Positions 16,482-25,868 of a stretch of DNA of 64,000 nucleotides are shown piece by piece (position 1 is the stretch's first letter; every line of letters begins with the position of its first letter). Source of the DNA: Alphaproteobacteria bacterium (GTDB lineage: Bacteria; Pseudomonadota; Alphaproteobacteria; Micropepsales; Micropepsaceae); the NCBI GenBank assembly GCA_016783965.1, contig JADHVO010000002.1, positions 62,001-126,000 on the forward strand, given 5' to 3'. A model generated the notes under the pieces. It was given only the letters and a program-made list of their open reading frames with translations. It did no database searches and was not told the DNA's origin. A program made the position numbers and the translations under genes.

Positions 16482-17267
16482 ATGAGCAAGCTCACGCATC
16501 TGGATGAGACCGGCGCGGCGCGCATGGTCGACGTCTCGGAGAAGGCCGTGACCGATCGAGAGGCGGTCGCGGAGGCAACAATCACGCTATCGGCCGAAGC
16601 GTTCGAAGCAGTAACGAGCGGCACGGCCAGCAAGGGCGACGTGCTGGCGGCGGCGCGGATCGCAGGCATCATGGCAGCGAAGAAGACGAGCGAGTTGATC
16701 CCGCTCTGTCATCCGCTGGCGATCACCAAGGCTGGCATGGAGTTCGAGACCGGCGACAACGCGGTGCGCGTGATCGCGACTGTGAAGACTTCCGGACAGA
16801 CGGGCGTCGAGATGGAAGCGCTGACGGCGGCGAGCATTGCGGCGTTGACGATCTACGACATGGTCAAGGCAGTCGACAAAGGCGCGGTGATCGGCGGCGT
16901 GCGACTGTTGTCCAAATCGGGTGGCAAGAGCGGGGATTTCGTCGCTGAGGCCGTGGCGAGACCGGCGGCCAAACCTGCGTATCGCTCGACGGGCGGCGCG
17001 GGACGCGGGCGTGTCGCAAAGCCTTCGACCTTGATGGGCGAAGTAGTGGCTCCGGCTCTGGCGCGCGATGCCAGCGGACAGCGGGAAGCGTTTCGGGCGT
17101 TCATGACGGCGCGGCGGTTGCGCGCGACGGAATGGGCGAAAGAGGCGGGCGTGCCGGCCGCACAGATCTTCGCTTTCCTGACGGGCAAGCAACGGTCACT
17201 GCCGGGGGATGTTGCGGAGCGGCTCGCGCGGGCGGCGAAGGCACGCGTGGAAGACATGTTCCGATGA
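16482..17267 (+). CDS. moaC: Cyclic pyranopterin monophosphate synthase MoaC with C-terminal XRE-type HTH extension
   Basis: 261 residues; ordinary MoaC is about 160. Residues 1-160 are a complete MoaC, which makes cyclic pyranopterin monophosphate for molybdenum cofactor. Active-site residues are visible at K67/K68 ([11 protein letters not shown]), H77 (LCHP), E110/M111 (GVEMEA), D126 and K129 ([10 protein letters not shown]). A basic, Pro/Gly-rich linker (160-208) leads to residues 212-260, which look like a small Cro/XRE-type helix-turn-helix: [19 protein letters not shown], then [19 protein letters not shown]. moeA starts within its stop codon (ATGA). The extension may be regulatory or a vestigial fusion; its DNA binding is not shown. 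Confidence 0.93.
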   Translation: MSKLTHLDETGAARMVDVSEKAVTDREAVAEATITLSAEAFEAVTSGTASKGDVLAAARIAGIMAAKKTSELIPLCHPLAITKAGMEFETGDNAVRVIATVKTSGQTGVEMEALTAASIAALTIYDMVKAVDKGAVIGGVRLLSKSGGKSGDFVAEAVARPAAKPAYRSTGGAGRGRVAKPSTLMGEVVAPALARDASGQREAFRAFMTARRLRATEWAKEAGVPAAQIFAFLTGKQRSLPGDVAERLARAAKARVEDMFR

Positions 17268-18454
17268 TTCCGGTCGACGAGGCCGTTGTGCGCATCGTGG
17301 CGGCCTTCAAGCCGTCGGCAGCGGAGAGCGTGCCGGTCGGCGATGCAGCCGGGCGTGTGCTGGCCGAGGACGCCGTGGCGAAGTCGAGCCAGCCGCCGGC
17401 GCCGGTGTCGTCGATGGACGGCTATGCGGTGCGCGCTTCAGATGTAACGAAACCCGGTGTGTCGCTGACCGTCATCGGGTCGTCTCCCGCAGGGCATCCG
17501 TTCGAGCACGCGGTCGGAGGCGGCGAGACGGTGCGCATCTTCACCGGCGGCGCGGTGCCGCAGGGTGCCGATGCGATCATCATCCAGGAAGACGCGGATG
17601 CCGACGGCACGCGCGTGACGTTTCGCGAGGCGGCGAAGACCGGGCGGCACATTCGCGTGGCGGGCCTCGACTTCAAGGCGGGCGAGACGCTGGCGAAAGC
17701 GGGGCAGCGGTTAACGGCGCGCGATCTGTCTTTGATCGCCGCGGGCGATGTGGCACGGGTCCTGGTGCGGCGGAAGCCGCGGGTACTGTTCGCGGCGACG
17801 GGCGATGAGCTGTCGCTGCCGGGTGCTCCGCGCAAACCGGGCGGGATCGTCGCGTCCTCGGGCTATGCGCTCGCGGCGATGATCGAACGCTGGGGAGGAC
17901 AGGCGATTGATCTCGGCATCCTGCCGGATACGGCGGAAGCCGTCGCGAGCATCGCGGACAAGGCGGCTGAAGCCGACCTGATCGTCACGCTGGGCGGCGC
18001 ATCGGTAGGCGATCACGACCTCGTGCAGAAGGCACTCGGGCCAAGGGGCTTCACGCTGGATTTCTGGAAGATCGCGATGCGACCGGGAAAGCCGCTGATC
18101 TTCGGCAAGCTGGGTGCAGCACCTCTGCTCGGTTTGCCCGGCAATCCGGTGTCGACGTTGGTGTGCGCGATGCTGTTTCTGAGGCCCGCGATCGCGGCGA
18201 TGCTCGGCGTGGATGAGCCGGCTCCCGTCGTGGCTGCGAGATTGGGCACCGATCTCAAGCAGAATGACGGCCGGCAGGATTACCTGCGCGCGTCGATCGA
18301 CATGAGAGATGGCGAACCCATCGCCACGGCGTTTGCCGTGCAGGATTCATCGATGCTGAGCGTGCTGGCGCGGTCCGACGGGCTGATCGTCCGCGCACCG
18401 CATGCGCCGCGCGCCAAGGCCGGCGAAACCGTTTCGGTCCTGATGCTCGAATAG
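17264..18454 (+). CDS. moeA: Molybdopterin molybdenumtransferase
   Basis: 396 residues from the ATG that overlaps the moaC stop by 4 bases; the longer frame lies inside moaC. MoeA inserts molybdate into adenylated molybdopterin. Domain order is typical: N-terminal [12 protein letters not shown], the central region with [14 protein letters not shown], the MoCF-binding domain with [21 protein letters not shown] and the [10 protein letters not shown] loop, then the C-terminal beta domain. It is last in the trpGDC-moaC-moeA run, with a GC hairpin shortly after the stop. Confidence 0.97.
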   Translation: MIPVDEAVVRIVAAFKPSAAESVPVGDAAGRVLAEDAVAKSSQPPAPVSSMDGYAVRASDVTKPGVSLTVIGSSPAGHPFEHAVGGGETVRIFTGGAVPQGADAIIIQEDADADGTRVTFREAAKTGRHIRVAGLDFKAGETLAKAGQRLTARDLSLIAAGDVARVLVRRKPRVLFAATGDELSLPGAPRKPGGIVASSGYALAAMIERWGGQAIDLGILPDTAEAVASIADKAAEADLIVTLGGASVGDHDLVQKALGPRGFTLDFWKIAMRPGKPLIFGKLGAAPLLGLPGNPVSTLVCAMLFLRPAIAAMLGVDEPAPVVAARLGTDLKQNDGRQDYLRASIDMRDGEPIATAFAVQDSSMLSVLARSDGLIVRAPHAPRAKAGETVSVLMLE

Positions 18455-18458
18455 CCGG

Positions 18459-18480
18459 AGAGCGGGCTCTCGCCCGCTCT
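18459..18480. terminator. GC-rich hairpin between convergent moeA and a small secreted protein gene
   Basis: Perfect 9-bp stem (18459-18467 with 18472-18480) and a 4-base loop starting 5 bases after the moeA stop. It lacks a T tail on either strand, so termination would be weak or factor-assisted. Confidence 0.5.
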
Positions 18481-18503
18481 GCGCGCATTCCGTTGTGCGG
18501 CGG

Positions 18504-18791
18504 TTAGTGGTGGTGGCCACCGTGCCAGCCGTGGTGACCGCCGCCAAAGTTGAAGCCGAACGTAATGCCGGGGCTGTAGCCGTAGTAACCTGGGCCGTAG
18601 TAGCTCGGGTAGTAATACGGGTCGTAGTAGGGGTCGCCGTAGCCATAGTAGTATGGGTAGTAGGTATGCCAGCAGTGACCCCAGCGGTCACAGACGATGC
18701 GCGCGTCAGCCGATGAAGCCGTCACGGCCAACGCACTGCCGGCAAGAGCAGCGGCCAGCGCAGTCTTCTTCAGAACGTTGCCAAGTTTCAT
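18504..18791 (-). CDS. Small secreted Tyr/Gly/His-rich protein with VCxRxGxCWH motif
   Basis: 95 residues from the ATG at 18791, which has a strong AAGGAGG Shine-Dalgarno. A clear Sec signal peptide (MKLGNVLKKTALAAALAGSA to about residue 30, ending SADA) is followed by a motif VCDRWGHCWH. A Tyr-rich tract comes next (about 15 Tyr within 35 residues) and then a Gly/His tail ending GGHHGWHGGHHH. It would be periplasmic or exported. The tail could bind metal, but that is a guess. The next gene upstream encodes a second small secreted protein with the same cysteine motif. Function unknown. Confidence 0.8.
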   Translation of the reverse strand: MKLGNVLKKTALAAALAGSALAVTASSADARIVCDRWGHCWHTYYPYYYGYGDPYYDPYYYPSYYGPGYYGYSPGITFGFNFGGGHHGWHGGHHH

Positions 18792-18864
18792 TGCAACCTC
18801 CTTGGGCTGTGTGCCTCTCCTGCTTGAGAAAACGATCTTGCGCACAACCTGTTCCGAAACGACA

Positions 18865-18892
18865 AAAAGGGCGGACTTGCGCCCGCCCTTTT
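18865..18892 (-). terminator. Rho-independent terminator after the second small secreted protein gene
   Basis: 10-bp perfect stem (18865-18874 with 18883-18892, AAAAGGGCGG/CCGCCCTTTT) with an 8-base loop. On the minus strand it is followed by TTTGTCGTTT. It begins 14 bases after the stop of the 18907-19197 gene and separates that transcript from the gene below. Confidence 0.88.
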
Positions 18893-18906
18893 GTCAGCAG
18901 ATTTGC

Positions 18907-19197
18907 CTAGAACGTGATCCAGACACCGTTGCGCCAGTAGCCACGGCCTTCATGCTCGCCGCGCCAGCGATACCGGCTCCAGCGATCATGATACCAGTGG
19001 TGGCGATCGCGCCAGTCGTCGTTGTGGAAGCGCACGCCGAGCCGCGCCGGATAGTCGTAGCGATTCGACTCGTGCCAGCAGTCGCCGTAGCGGTTGCAGA
19101 CCGTGTACGCACTTGCGGCCGTCGAGCTCGCGGCGATAGCGCCGATACCCAGCAGAACGGCCACGCCGCCGGTGGTCATCAGTTTGCGAATAGTCAT
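18907..19197 (-). CDS. Small secreted protein with VCxRxGxCWH motif
   Basis: 96 residues. An N-terminal signal peptide (MTIRKLMTTGGVAVLLGIGA to about residue 30, ending AASA) precedes VCNRYGDCWHESNRYDYPAR and a tail rich in Arg, Trp, His and Asp. The two cysteines six residues apart, and the flanking Arg, Gly, Trp and His, match the motif in the downstream gene at 18504-18791, so the two are likely paralogues with different tails. It lies between lexA (divergent) and its own terminator. Similar short proteins are common in Rhizobiales-type genomes, but I know of no assigned function. Confidence 0.8.
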   Translation of the reverse strand: MTIRKLMTTGGVAVLLGIGAIAASSTAASAYTVCNRYGDCWHESNRYDYPARLGVRFHNDDWRDRHHWYHDRWSRYRWRGEHEGRGYWRNGVWITF

Positions 19198-19299
19198 GGT
19201 GAAGCTCTCTCCATGTTCTTATGCCCTCTCCTGGCCATAGAACGGGCTGCCGGCTTGCCCCGTTCCGGAAACCTCCTTGGAAACCCAAGATATTGCGCG

Positions 19300-19328
19300 T
19301 TGACGCTCGCAAAGAACTAAAGTAGAAC
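19300..19328 (+). promoter_or_regulatory. lexA promoter
   Basis: TTGACG (19300-19305), a 17-base spacer and TAGAAC (19323-19328) form a good sigma-70 type promoter. The -10 hexamer overlaps the second half of the SOS box, so LexA binding would occlude RNA polymerase. Confidence 0.75.
19314..19328 (+). promoter_or_regulatory. LexA (SOS) box upstream of lexA
   Basis: GAAC-TAAAGTA-GAAC, a perfect GAAC-N7-GAAC direct repeat, the alphaproteobacterial LexA site. It lies 68 bases before the lexA ATG and overlaps the promoter, giving autoregulation. Confidence 0.92.
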
Positions 19329-19395
19329 GATTCTCCATGTTTCGGCTTTGTTCGCCCGGATATGGGCAACGGCACCTGAAGGGGACATGGAACCC

Positions 19396-20136
19396 ATGCT
19401 GACGCGTAAGCAATACGAGCTTCTGATGTTCATCCACGAGCGGATCCGGGAAACCGGCGTACCGCCATCGTTCGATGAAATGAAGGACGCGCTCGACCTG
19501 AAATCGAAGTCCGGCATCCATCGCCTGATCACGGCGCTGGAAGAGCGCGGTTTCCTCCGGCGCATGGAAAAGCGGGCGCGCGCGCTCGAGATTATGAAGC
19601 TGCCGGAGAACGTGGCGGACACGTTGCGGCCCGCGACGACGCGCAGCCAGGCGCAACGCCCCCTGCCCCGGCACGGCCGTAGCGACGTTCGCGTTCCGAA
19701 CGATACGCGCATGGCGGGCGGTCCGCGGCGCGCGAGCAGCGAAGGCGGCGAAGGCGCGGTTAACGTGCCGCTGGTGGGACGCATCGCGGCCGGTACGCCG
19801 ATCGAGGCCTTGCAGAACCGCATCGCGGACGTATCGGTGCCGGGCAGCATGATCGGGCGCGGCGATCACTATGCGCTCGAAGTCACCGGCGACTCGATGA
19901 TCAACGCGGGCATCCTCGACGGTGACACGGTGATCATCCAGGAAGCGGATACGGCGAACACGGGTGAGATCGTGGTGGCGCTGGTGGACGCACAGGAAGC
20001 GACGCTGAAGCGGCTACGCCGGCGCGGCGACTCGATTGCACTGGAAGCGGCCAACCCGGCCTATGAAACGCGCATCTATGGCCCTGACCGCGTGCGAGTT
20101 CAGGGCAAGCTGGTGGGGCTCATCCGCCGGTATTGA
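19396..20136 (+). CDS. lexA: Transcriptional repressor LexA
   Basis: 246 residues from the ATG at 19396 ([10 protein letters not shown]), the family start; an in-frame ATG at 19387 is closer to an AAGGGG Shine-Dalgarno and would add three residues. The N-terminal winged helix (1-65, [20 protein letters not shown] as recognition region) binds SOS boxes. The S24 autoprotease domain follows a long linker. Cleavage site A132-G133 (RIAAGTP), nucleophile S167 (VTGDSM) and general base K205 (EATLKRL) are all present. Its 3' end overlaps comEC by 37 bases in convergent orientation. Confidence 0.98.
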   Translation: MLTRKQYELLMFIHERIRETGVPPSFDEMKDALDLKSKSGIHRLITALEERGFLRRMEKRARALEIMKLPENVADTLRPATTRSQAQRPLPRHGRSDVRVPNDTRMAGGPRRASSEGGEGAVNVPLVGRIAAGTPIEALQNRIADVSVPGSMIGRGDHYALEVTGDSMINAGILDGDTVIIQEADTANTGEIVVALVDAQEATLKRLRRRGDSIALEAANPAYETRIYGPDRVRVQGKLVGLIRRY

Positions 20137-22298
20137 GCTGGGCGCGGGTGTGCGCTCCATGGGCGCACGCCGCGATATTCTTCCACCGTTTCAATCCTGA
20201 GCGGCGATTCGAGCCAGATCGCGTAGCCGTTGGTGCGTGCGACGTCGAAGCGGTCGATGACGAGCTTCGGCCCGGCGCAACGGCGGCGCGTCGGCAAGGC
20301 GGTGACCACGATGGCATTGGCGGCGCAGTCTTCCCGGAGCGCATCGACGCGCGTGACATTCGCGATAGTGAGGCCGGACGCGGTGTGGGCGATGCAGCCA
20401 TAGGCGTCGCAGCGAACTCCGTCAGTGGGCGTTGCAACGGCATCTTCGGCTTCGCGCTCGTCGCCGTCGCGCTTGAGCCATTCGGCGGCGGAGTACTTGT
20501 CCTTCGACTTGCGGAAGAGTTTGAGGGCGCCATCCGGGGCGCGGATCGCAACGGTGAGGCCGTCGCGCGCGATCAGGAGATCGGGCGGGACGGTCAGGTA
20601 GGCCAAGGCGACGCCGAGCAGCATCGGCGCGAAACCGAACCAGCGCCAAGACGCGCGCCAGAGACCCAGCCACAGGCCGCCGAACGAGACCAGTACCAGC
20701 GCGCCGACCGGCCAGGCGGGCATCACCGACACGGAGCCCGGCAGGTTCGAGACCCAGGCGCCCATTGCCACCATCACCTCGATACCGAAGCCCAGGACAC
20801 GCAGTGGGATCTCGTCGAGACCGAAGGGCATCAGGAAGACAGACAGCGCAGCGGCGGGCATCGCGATGAAGCCCATGACCGGCATCGCGATCAGGTTGCC
20901 GAGCACGGCGTAATGCGTGGCGCGGTCAAAGTGATAGATCGCATAGGGCACGGTCGCGATGCTGCCCACCAGGCTGGTGGTCGCGATGCCGCGCAGGTAG
21001 CGGCGCACGGCCATGAAGCGCCGGGGCACGCGGATCTCGGGGCGCGGGCGTGCCGCCTCCCACTCCGCGACGGCGATGAGGCCGACCACGGCGGCGAAAG
21101 ACATCTGGAAGCCCGGTTCGATCAGGCTCTCGGGGCCGAGGATCAGGATGATCGTGGCGGCGAGCGCAAGAGTGCGCATCGACAGCGCGGGCCGGTCCAC
21201 CAAAATGGCGAACAGCATGGCCGCGAGCATGATGAAGGCGCGGGTCGAAGCGGAACTGGCGCCGGAGACCATCAGGTAGAACGACGCGGCGCCGAGCGCG
21301 GCGACGGCCGCCCACTTCTTGATGGGATATCGAAGCGCAAGCGGCGGAATTGCGGCGAGCAGTGCGCGCAGCACCCAGAACAGGCCGCCGCCCACCAGCG
21401 CCATGTGCAGACCGGCGATCGCAAGGACATGCGCGAGACCCGCGTCGCGCAGCGCCTGTTCGTCCTCATCGGAGATCGCGCCGCGGTCGCCGGTGATGAG
21501 GGCGGACGCGATGCCACCGGTGCTACCGGGCAGGATGGAGTGGATGCGTGCGGTCATCCGGGCGCGCAACGCGGAAACAAACAGCTCGTAACGGTCCTGC
21601 CAGCGCGGCTCGGCGAGCGGCGCGATCGGTCTAGGCCTTCCATAAGCGTAACCGACGGCGCCGAGGCGCAGGTAATAGGCAGAGCGGCCGAAGTCGTACG
21701 CTCCGGGGGCGGCGGGGCTCGGTGGCGGCATGAGCACGGCGGCGACATGCATCCAGGTACCGGGCACGGGCAGCGGAGTCTCGGCGCGGACGGAGACACG
21801 GATGCGCTGTGGCGTCTGTTCCGGTGTCAGGCGCCTGGAGCGGACATCGGTGAAGACGATGCGAATGCCTTTGCCGTGAAGCTCGGCGTTGTCAACGCGG
21901 GCGTCGAGGCCGAGCGGACCGATCTGGCGGTCGAGGACGGGCGCCGCGACCATCTCGGTGCGGGTCTTGGCCAACGCGAAGCCGAAGGCTATGGCGGCAA
22001 CCGCTGTGAGGATCACACGCCACGCCGCATGGTGCGTGCCGGCGACGCCGAACATCGCAGCTATACCCATCGCGGTGGCGACTGCCGCCCAGGGCCAGGC
22101 CGGTTCCGAGGGCAGCGCGAAGTAGAGGCCGATGCCGGTGCCGAGGCCGACCGGCAGCCAGAGTGGCCAGCGGTCGCGGTTGTCAATCGCAGCACGCCCC
22201 AGCGCGGCCGGAAGCGCACGCAGGCGCTGCCGCCAACCGCTCGCGGCGGGCCAGAACCAGCTTCGCCAGCGGGATAAAGATTCCGCTATTCCCCCCAC
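20100..22298 (-). CDS. comEC: ComEC/Rec2-family DNA internalization membrane protein
   Basis: About 732 residues if the GTG at 22298 is the start; another GTG at 22322 is possible, and the longer open frame beyond is antisense to gltX. It is a polytopic inner-membrane protein. The N-terminal DUF4131 region (about 40-230) is followed by the competence domain with the marker [17 protein letters not shown] and many membrane helices. The C-terminal 150 residues are soluble and resemble a degenerate metallo-beta-lactamase region. ComEC carries single-stranded DNA across the inner membrane in transformable bacteria. Its presence beside lexA is usual in alphaproteobacteria and does not prove competence. 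Confidence 0.9.
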   Translation of the reverse strand: MGGIAESLSRWRSWFWPAASGWRQRLRALPAALGRAAIDNRDRWPLWLPVGLGTGIGLYFALPSEPAWPWAAVATAMGIAAMFGVAGTHHAAWRVILTAVAAIAFGFALAKTRTEMVAAPVLDRQIGPLGLDARVDNAELHGKGIRIVFTDVRSRRLTPEQTPQRIRVSVRAETPLPVPGTWMHVAAVLMPPPSPAAPGAYDFGRSAYYLRLGAVGYAYGRPRPIAPLAEPRWQDRYELFVSALRARMTARIHSILPGSTGGIASALITGDRGAISDEDEQALRDAGLAHVLAIAGLHMALVGGGLFWVLRALLAAIPPLALRYPIKKWAAVAALGAASFYLMVSGASSASTRAFIMLAAMLFAILVDRPALSMRTLALAATIILILGPESLIEPGFQMSFAAVVGLIAVAEWEAARPRPEIRVPRRFMAVRRYLRGIATTSLVGSIATVPYAIYHFDRATHYAVLGNLIAMPVMGFIAMPAAALSVFLMPFGLDEIPLRVLGFGIEVMVAMGAWVSNLPGSVSVMPAWPVGALVLVSFGGLWLGLWRASWRWFGFAPMLLGVALAYLTVPPDLLIARDGLTVAIRAPDGALKLFRKSKDKYSAAEWLKRDGDEREAEDAVATPTDGVRCDAYGCIAHTASGLTIANVTRVDALREDCAANAIVVTALPTRRRCAGPKLVIDRFDVARTNGYAIWLESPLRIETVEEYRGVRPWSAHPRPAQYRRMSPTSLP

Positions 22299-22358
22299 GG
22301 GATACCGTCTAGAAGCCCACACAACCGATAAACGCCGGCCGCCTCCAGCCAAGCACAT

Positions 22359-23768
22359 ATGACCGAGAACAAGAAACCCGTCGTCCGCTTTGCGCCTTCG
22401 CCTACCGGCTATCTGCACATCGGCGGGGCGCGGACAGCGTTGTTCAACTGGCTGTTCGCCAAGGCGACCGGCGGCACGTTCCTGCTCCGCATCGAGGATA
22501 CCGACCGCGAACGCTCCACACCCGAAGCCGTAGAGGCAATCCTGAACGGTATGGCGTGGATGGGGCTCGATTGGGACGGGCAGACCGTCTACCAATTCGC
22601 GCGCGCCGGCCGCCACCGGGCCGTGGCGCAGCAGCTGCTGGCCGAGGGCAAGGCGTACAGGTGCTTCGCCACCCCCGCTGAGCTGGACGAGATGCGGGCG
22701 GCGCAGAAGGCCGCCGGCAAGCCGATGAAATACGACGGGCGCTGGCGCGACCGCGACCCCGCCGAGGGGGGCGACAAGCCCTATGTCGTGCGCATCAAGG
22801 GGCGCGACACGGGGACCACGGTGGTGAACGACGTGGTACTGGGCGATGTCGTGTTCCAGAACGACCAGCTGGACGATATGATCCTGCTGCGCAGCGACGG
22901 CACGCCGACCTACATGCTTGCGGTGGTCGTCGACGACCACGACATGGGCGTGACACATGTCATCCGCGGCGCCGATCACCTGAACAACGCGGCGCGGCAG
23001 CTCCAGATCATCGAGGCGATGGGCTGGCCGGTACCAGTCTATGCGCATGTGCCGCTGATCCACGGGCCGGACGGCGCAAAGTTGTCAAAGCGCCATGGCG
23101 CGCTGGCGGTCGAGGCCTATCGCGAGATGGGCTATCTGCCCGAGACCATGCGCAACTACCTCCTGCGGTTGGGCTGGAGCCATGGCGACGACGAGATCAT
23201 CTCGACCGCCCAGGCGATCCAGTGGTTCAACCTGGAAAACATCGGCAAGTCGCCCGCGCGGATGGACTTCAAGAAGCTGGACAACCTGAACGGCCACTAC
23301 ATCCGCGAGACGGCCGATTACACGCTGACAGCGGAGATCGTGGCGCTGCTGGCGCGGCAGACCCCGCCGCATGTGCTGACGGAACCGGCGCGCGAGCGCC
23401 TGACCAAGGCGATGCCGGGGCTGAAAGAGCGGGCGAAGACGCTCGTGGAACTCTCCAGCGCTGCAGACTTTCTGTACACGGACGGCCCACGCGCTCTGGA
23501 TGCGGCGGCCGAGAAGGTGTTGACGCCGGACGCGCGCTCTACCCTTGCCAGGACCCTGCCCGTGCTTGAGGCGACCGACTGGTCCAGCCAAGCGCTGGAG
23601 ACGGCTGCGCGGTCGTTCGCAGAGGCCAATGGGCTCAAACTTGGTGGCGTAGCGCAGCCCCTGCGCGCGGCGATCACCGGCAAGACCACGTCTCCTCCAC
23701 TGTTCGAGGTCATGGCCCTGCTGGGGCGCGAGGAGTCCCTTATCCGTCTACGGGCTTTCGCCGGGTGA
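22359..23768 (+). CDS. gltX: Glutamate--tRNA ligase
   Basis: 469 residues, full length. A class I aminoacyl-tRNA synthetase charging tRNA-Glu. The HIGH-type motif is at [17 protein letters not shown] (residues 16-32), and the KMSKS-type motif is KLSKRHGA near 240. The anticodon-binding helical domain covers the last 150 residues. Alphaproteobacteria often have two GltX copies, one discriminating and one that also charges tRNA-Gln; which this is cannot be read here. It is divergent from comEC with about 60 bases between, and citrate synthase follows on the same strand. Confidence 0.97.
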   Translation: MTENKKPVVRFAPSPTGYLHIGGARTALFNWLFAKATGGTFLLRIEDTDRERSTPEAVEAILNGMAWMGLDWDGQTVYQFARAGRHRAVAQQLLAEGKAYRCFATPAELDEMRAAQKAAGKPMKYDGRWRDRDPAEGGDKPYVVRIKGRDTGTTVVNDVVLGDVVFQNDQLDDMILLRSDGTPTYMLAVVVDDHDMGVTHVIRGADHLNNAARQLQIIEAMGWPVPVYAHVPLIHGPDGAKLSKRHGALAVEAYREMGYLPETMRNYLLRLGWSHGDDEIISTAQAIQWFNLENIGKSPARMDFKKLDNLNGHYIRETADYTLTAEIVALLARQTPPHVLTEPARERLTKAMPGLKERAKTLVELSSAADFLYTDGPRALDAAAEKVLTPDARSTLARTLPVLEATDWSSQALETAARSFAEANGLKLGGVAQPLRAAITGKTTSPPLFEVMALLGREESLIRLRAFAG

Positions 23769-23887
23769 CGCGAGGCGTTTGCCGACTCAGGGCAGAAGGG
23801 ACAGGGTGACTGGTTAACCAGCCCGGCCTATAGTTGCTGCAGTGCGAAATAGCCCGTCCCGCCCGCTTATTGTCCAAGGAGCCGTCC

Positions 23888-25195
23888 ATGAGAGAGAGCA
23901 AGATCAAGCCCGCCGGTTCGGCCACGCTGACGTTCAAGAACAAGCAGTACACCCTGCCCGCGTTCAGCGGCACCGAAGGACCCGAGGTCCTCGACATCCG
24001 CAAGCTGTACGGCGAGGCCGACGTCTTCACCTATGACCCCGGTTTCACTTCGACGGCGAGCTGCGAAAGCGACATCACCTATATCGACGGCGACAAGGGC
24101 GTTCTTCTTTATCGCGGCTATTCGATCGACCAGCTGGCCGAACATTCGAGCTTCATCGAGGTCTGCTACCTGCTGCTCCACGGCGAGTTGCCGAACAAAG
24201 CCCAGTTCGCGAAGTTCTCCGGCTCGATCACGCGCCACACGATGGTGCATGAGCAACTGGCGCAGTTCTTCCGTGGCTTCCGCCGCGACGCGCACCCGAT
24301 GTCGATCATGTGCGGCGTTGTAGGCGCGCTGTCGGCGTTCTATCACGACTCCACCGACATCAACGATCCGCGACAGCGCGAGATCGCGAGCCACCGCCTG
24401 ATCGCCAAGATGCCGACCATCGCCGCGATGGCATACAAGTACTCGACGGGCCAGCCCTTCGTATATCCGTTGAACGCGCTGGGCTACACCGAGAATTTCC
24501 TGCGCATGACGTTCTCGGTTCCGGCCGAGGAGTACAAGGTGAACCCGGTGCTGGCGAAAGCGCTGGACACCATCTTCATCCTCCACGCCGACCACGAGCA
24601 AAACGCGTCGACTTCGACGGTGCGGCTCGCCGGTTCATCGGGCGCCAATCCGTTCGCCTGCATCGCTGCGGGCATCGCCTGCCTGTGGGGGCCGGCCCAT
24701 GGCGGCGCCAACGAGGCGGCGCTCAAGATGCTGGAGGAGATCGGCTCTGTCGACCGCATTCCGGAGTTCATCCAGAAGGCGAAAGACCCGAACGACAATT
24801 TCCGCCTGATGGGCTTCGGCCACCGTGTGTACAAGAACTACGATCCGCGGGCGACGGCGATGCAGAAGCAGTGCCATGCGGTGCTCGACGAGGTCGGCCA
24901 CGGCGACGATCCGCTGCTCAAGATCGCGATCGAGCTCGAGAAGATCGCGTTGTCGGACGAGTACTTCGTCAAGCGCAAGCTGTATCCGAACATCGACTTC
25001 TATTCCGGCATCACGCTGCGCGCGCTGGGTTTCCCGACCAGCATGTTCACGGCGCTGTTCGCCCTGGCCCGGACGGTGGGATGGATCGCCCAGTGGGGCG
25101 AGATGATCGAGGACCCGCACCAGAAGATCGGCCGCCCGCGGCAGATCTACACCGGGGCCGCGCGCCGCGATTACGTGCCACTGGCGAAGCGCTGA
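23888..25195 (+). CDS. gltA: Citrate synthase (type II)
   Basis: 435 residues from the ATG at 23888, which has AAGGAG 7 bases upstream. It condenses oxaloacetate and acetyl-CoA at the entry of the TCA cycle. Catalytic residues are visible: the first His in [10 protein letters not shown], the second in [14 protein letters not shown], and the Asp in [14 protein letters not shown]. The length and N-terminal beta-sheet domain (from [13 protein letters not shown]) mark the hexameric, NADH-sensitive Gram-negative form. It sits in the conserved gltX-gltA-lpxB region; a palindromic repeat begins 6 bases after its stop. Confidence 0.98.
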   Translation: MRESKIKPAGSATLTFKNKQYTLPAFSGTEGPEVLDIRKLYGEADVFTYDPGFTSTASCESDITYIDGDKGVLLYRGYSIDQLAEHSSFIEVCYLLLHGELPNKAQFAKFSGSITRHTMVHEQLAQFFRGFRRDAHPMSIMCGVVGALSAFYHDSTDINDPRQREIASHRLIAKMPTIAAMAYKYSTGQPFVYPLNALGYTENFLRMTFSVPAEEYKVNPVLAKALDTIFILHADHEQNASTSTVRLAGSSGANPFACIAAGIACLWGPAHGGANEAALKMLEEIGSVDRIPEFIQKAKDPNDNFRLMGFGHRVYKNYDPRATAMQKQCHAVLDEVGHGDDPLLKIAIELEKIALSDEYFVKRKLYPNIDFYSGITLRALGFPTSMFTALFALARTVGWIAQWGEMIEDPHQKIGRPRQIYTGAARRDYVPLAKR

Positions 25196-25200
25196 TCCTA

Positions 25201-25315
25201 TCTCCTTCGGGGCTCGCCTTCGGCTCGCACCTCAGGGTGACGAAGACTGAGCGTCATCCTGAGGTGCTGCGAGCAGCCCCGAAGGATGCATGGCGCAGCC
25301 GAGCCCCGAAGGAGA
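25201..25315. repeat. Palindromic repeat element (REP-like) after gltA
   Basis: A nested inverted repeat. Outer 16-base arms 25201-25216 and 25300-25315 match perfectly. Inner arms (CACCTCAGGGTGACG and CGTCATCCTGAGGTG, about 25228-25267) match at 14 of 15 positions. Sequences of the type CGTCATCCTGAGGTG...CCCCGAAGGATG are well-known dispersed extragenic palindromes in alphaproteobacteria. No other copy of this family was seen in the window. Confidence 0.8.
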
Positions 25316-25334
25316 CCGTGCCTAGACTAGAAAA

Positions 25335-25362
25335 ACACCGCCCGGTGGCCACCGGACGGCGT
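25335..25362. terminator. Bidirectional terminator between gltA and lpxB
   Basis: 14-bp stem with two wobble positions (25335-25348 with 25349-25362). A-run 25331-25335 gives TTTTTCTAG on the minus strand; the plus strand continues CTTTCTG. It would separate the convergent gltA and lpxB transcripts, with the better T tail on the minus strand. Confidence 0.7.
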
Positions 25363-25868
25363 CTTTCTGATCGGGCGACAGAGCGCGCGGCGAGGCGGCA
25401 CTCAAGCGCACTTCCCCGGTCGTCTTCGTTCCAAACGCCCCAGCCACCGTTAAATTCACCGCTTCCCGTCCGAAGGTTGGCCCGCCCAGTGCGCTCACGC
25501 CTTTGCGGCGGCTAATGCTGGGCGGAACGCCTTCCGTATGGAGAGCCGGTCCAAGGGCGACACGAGCTGGCGCCCTGGCTTGTCTGCACTCGCGTGCGTT
25601 CTGTTATCGGGCCAAAGCCCTGATCAACCTGCGCATTTTGCGCTCCTTCCTAGTCCTCAATGGGGTAAATAGGGAACAAAATGCATCTTTCAAGTCACAT
25701 ACGAAAGATTTAATGTTTACGGGCTATCAGTGCGCGCATGGGTGAAATCCCCTTTCCTGATTGCAGCGCCCTTCGCTTGGAAGAAATCCGAAGTCCTTTG
25801 ATTAGATGTGCCGAGGATTTCCGGTCGGCCATTTTCTTGGGAGCCCGCGGTCGTCTCGAATACCCGCA
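25363..25868. other. Unexplained intergenic stretch between gltA and lpxB
   Basis: About 500 bases with no convincing gene. Short open frames exist (for example 25503-25745, plus) but lack a start context and family features. The part from about 25620 to 25740 is clearly more AT-rich than its surroundings. It could be a relic of an inserted element or hold a small RNA; I see no recognisable structure. Confidence 0.45.

Noticed and set aside
20133..22277. Plus-strand open frame of 714 codons opposite comEC
   Set aside because: Very rich in His, Arg, Asp and Gly with no hydrophobic core; a shadow of the membrane protein on the minus strand.
25503..25745. 80-codon frame in the gltA-lpxB gap
   Set aside because: No ribosome-binding site, no recognisable sequence, and the region is otherwise non-coding in appearance.
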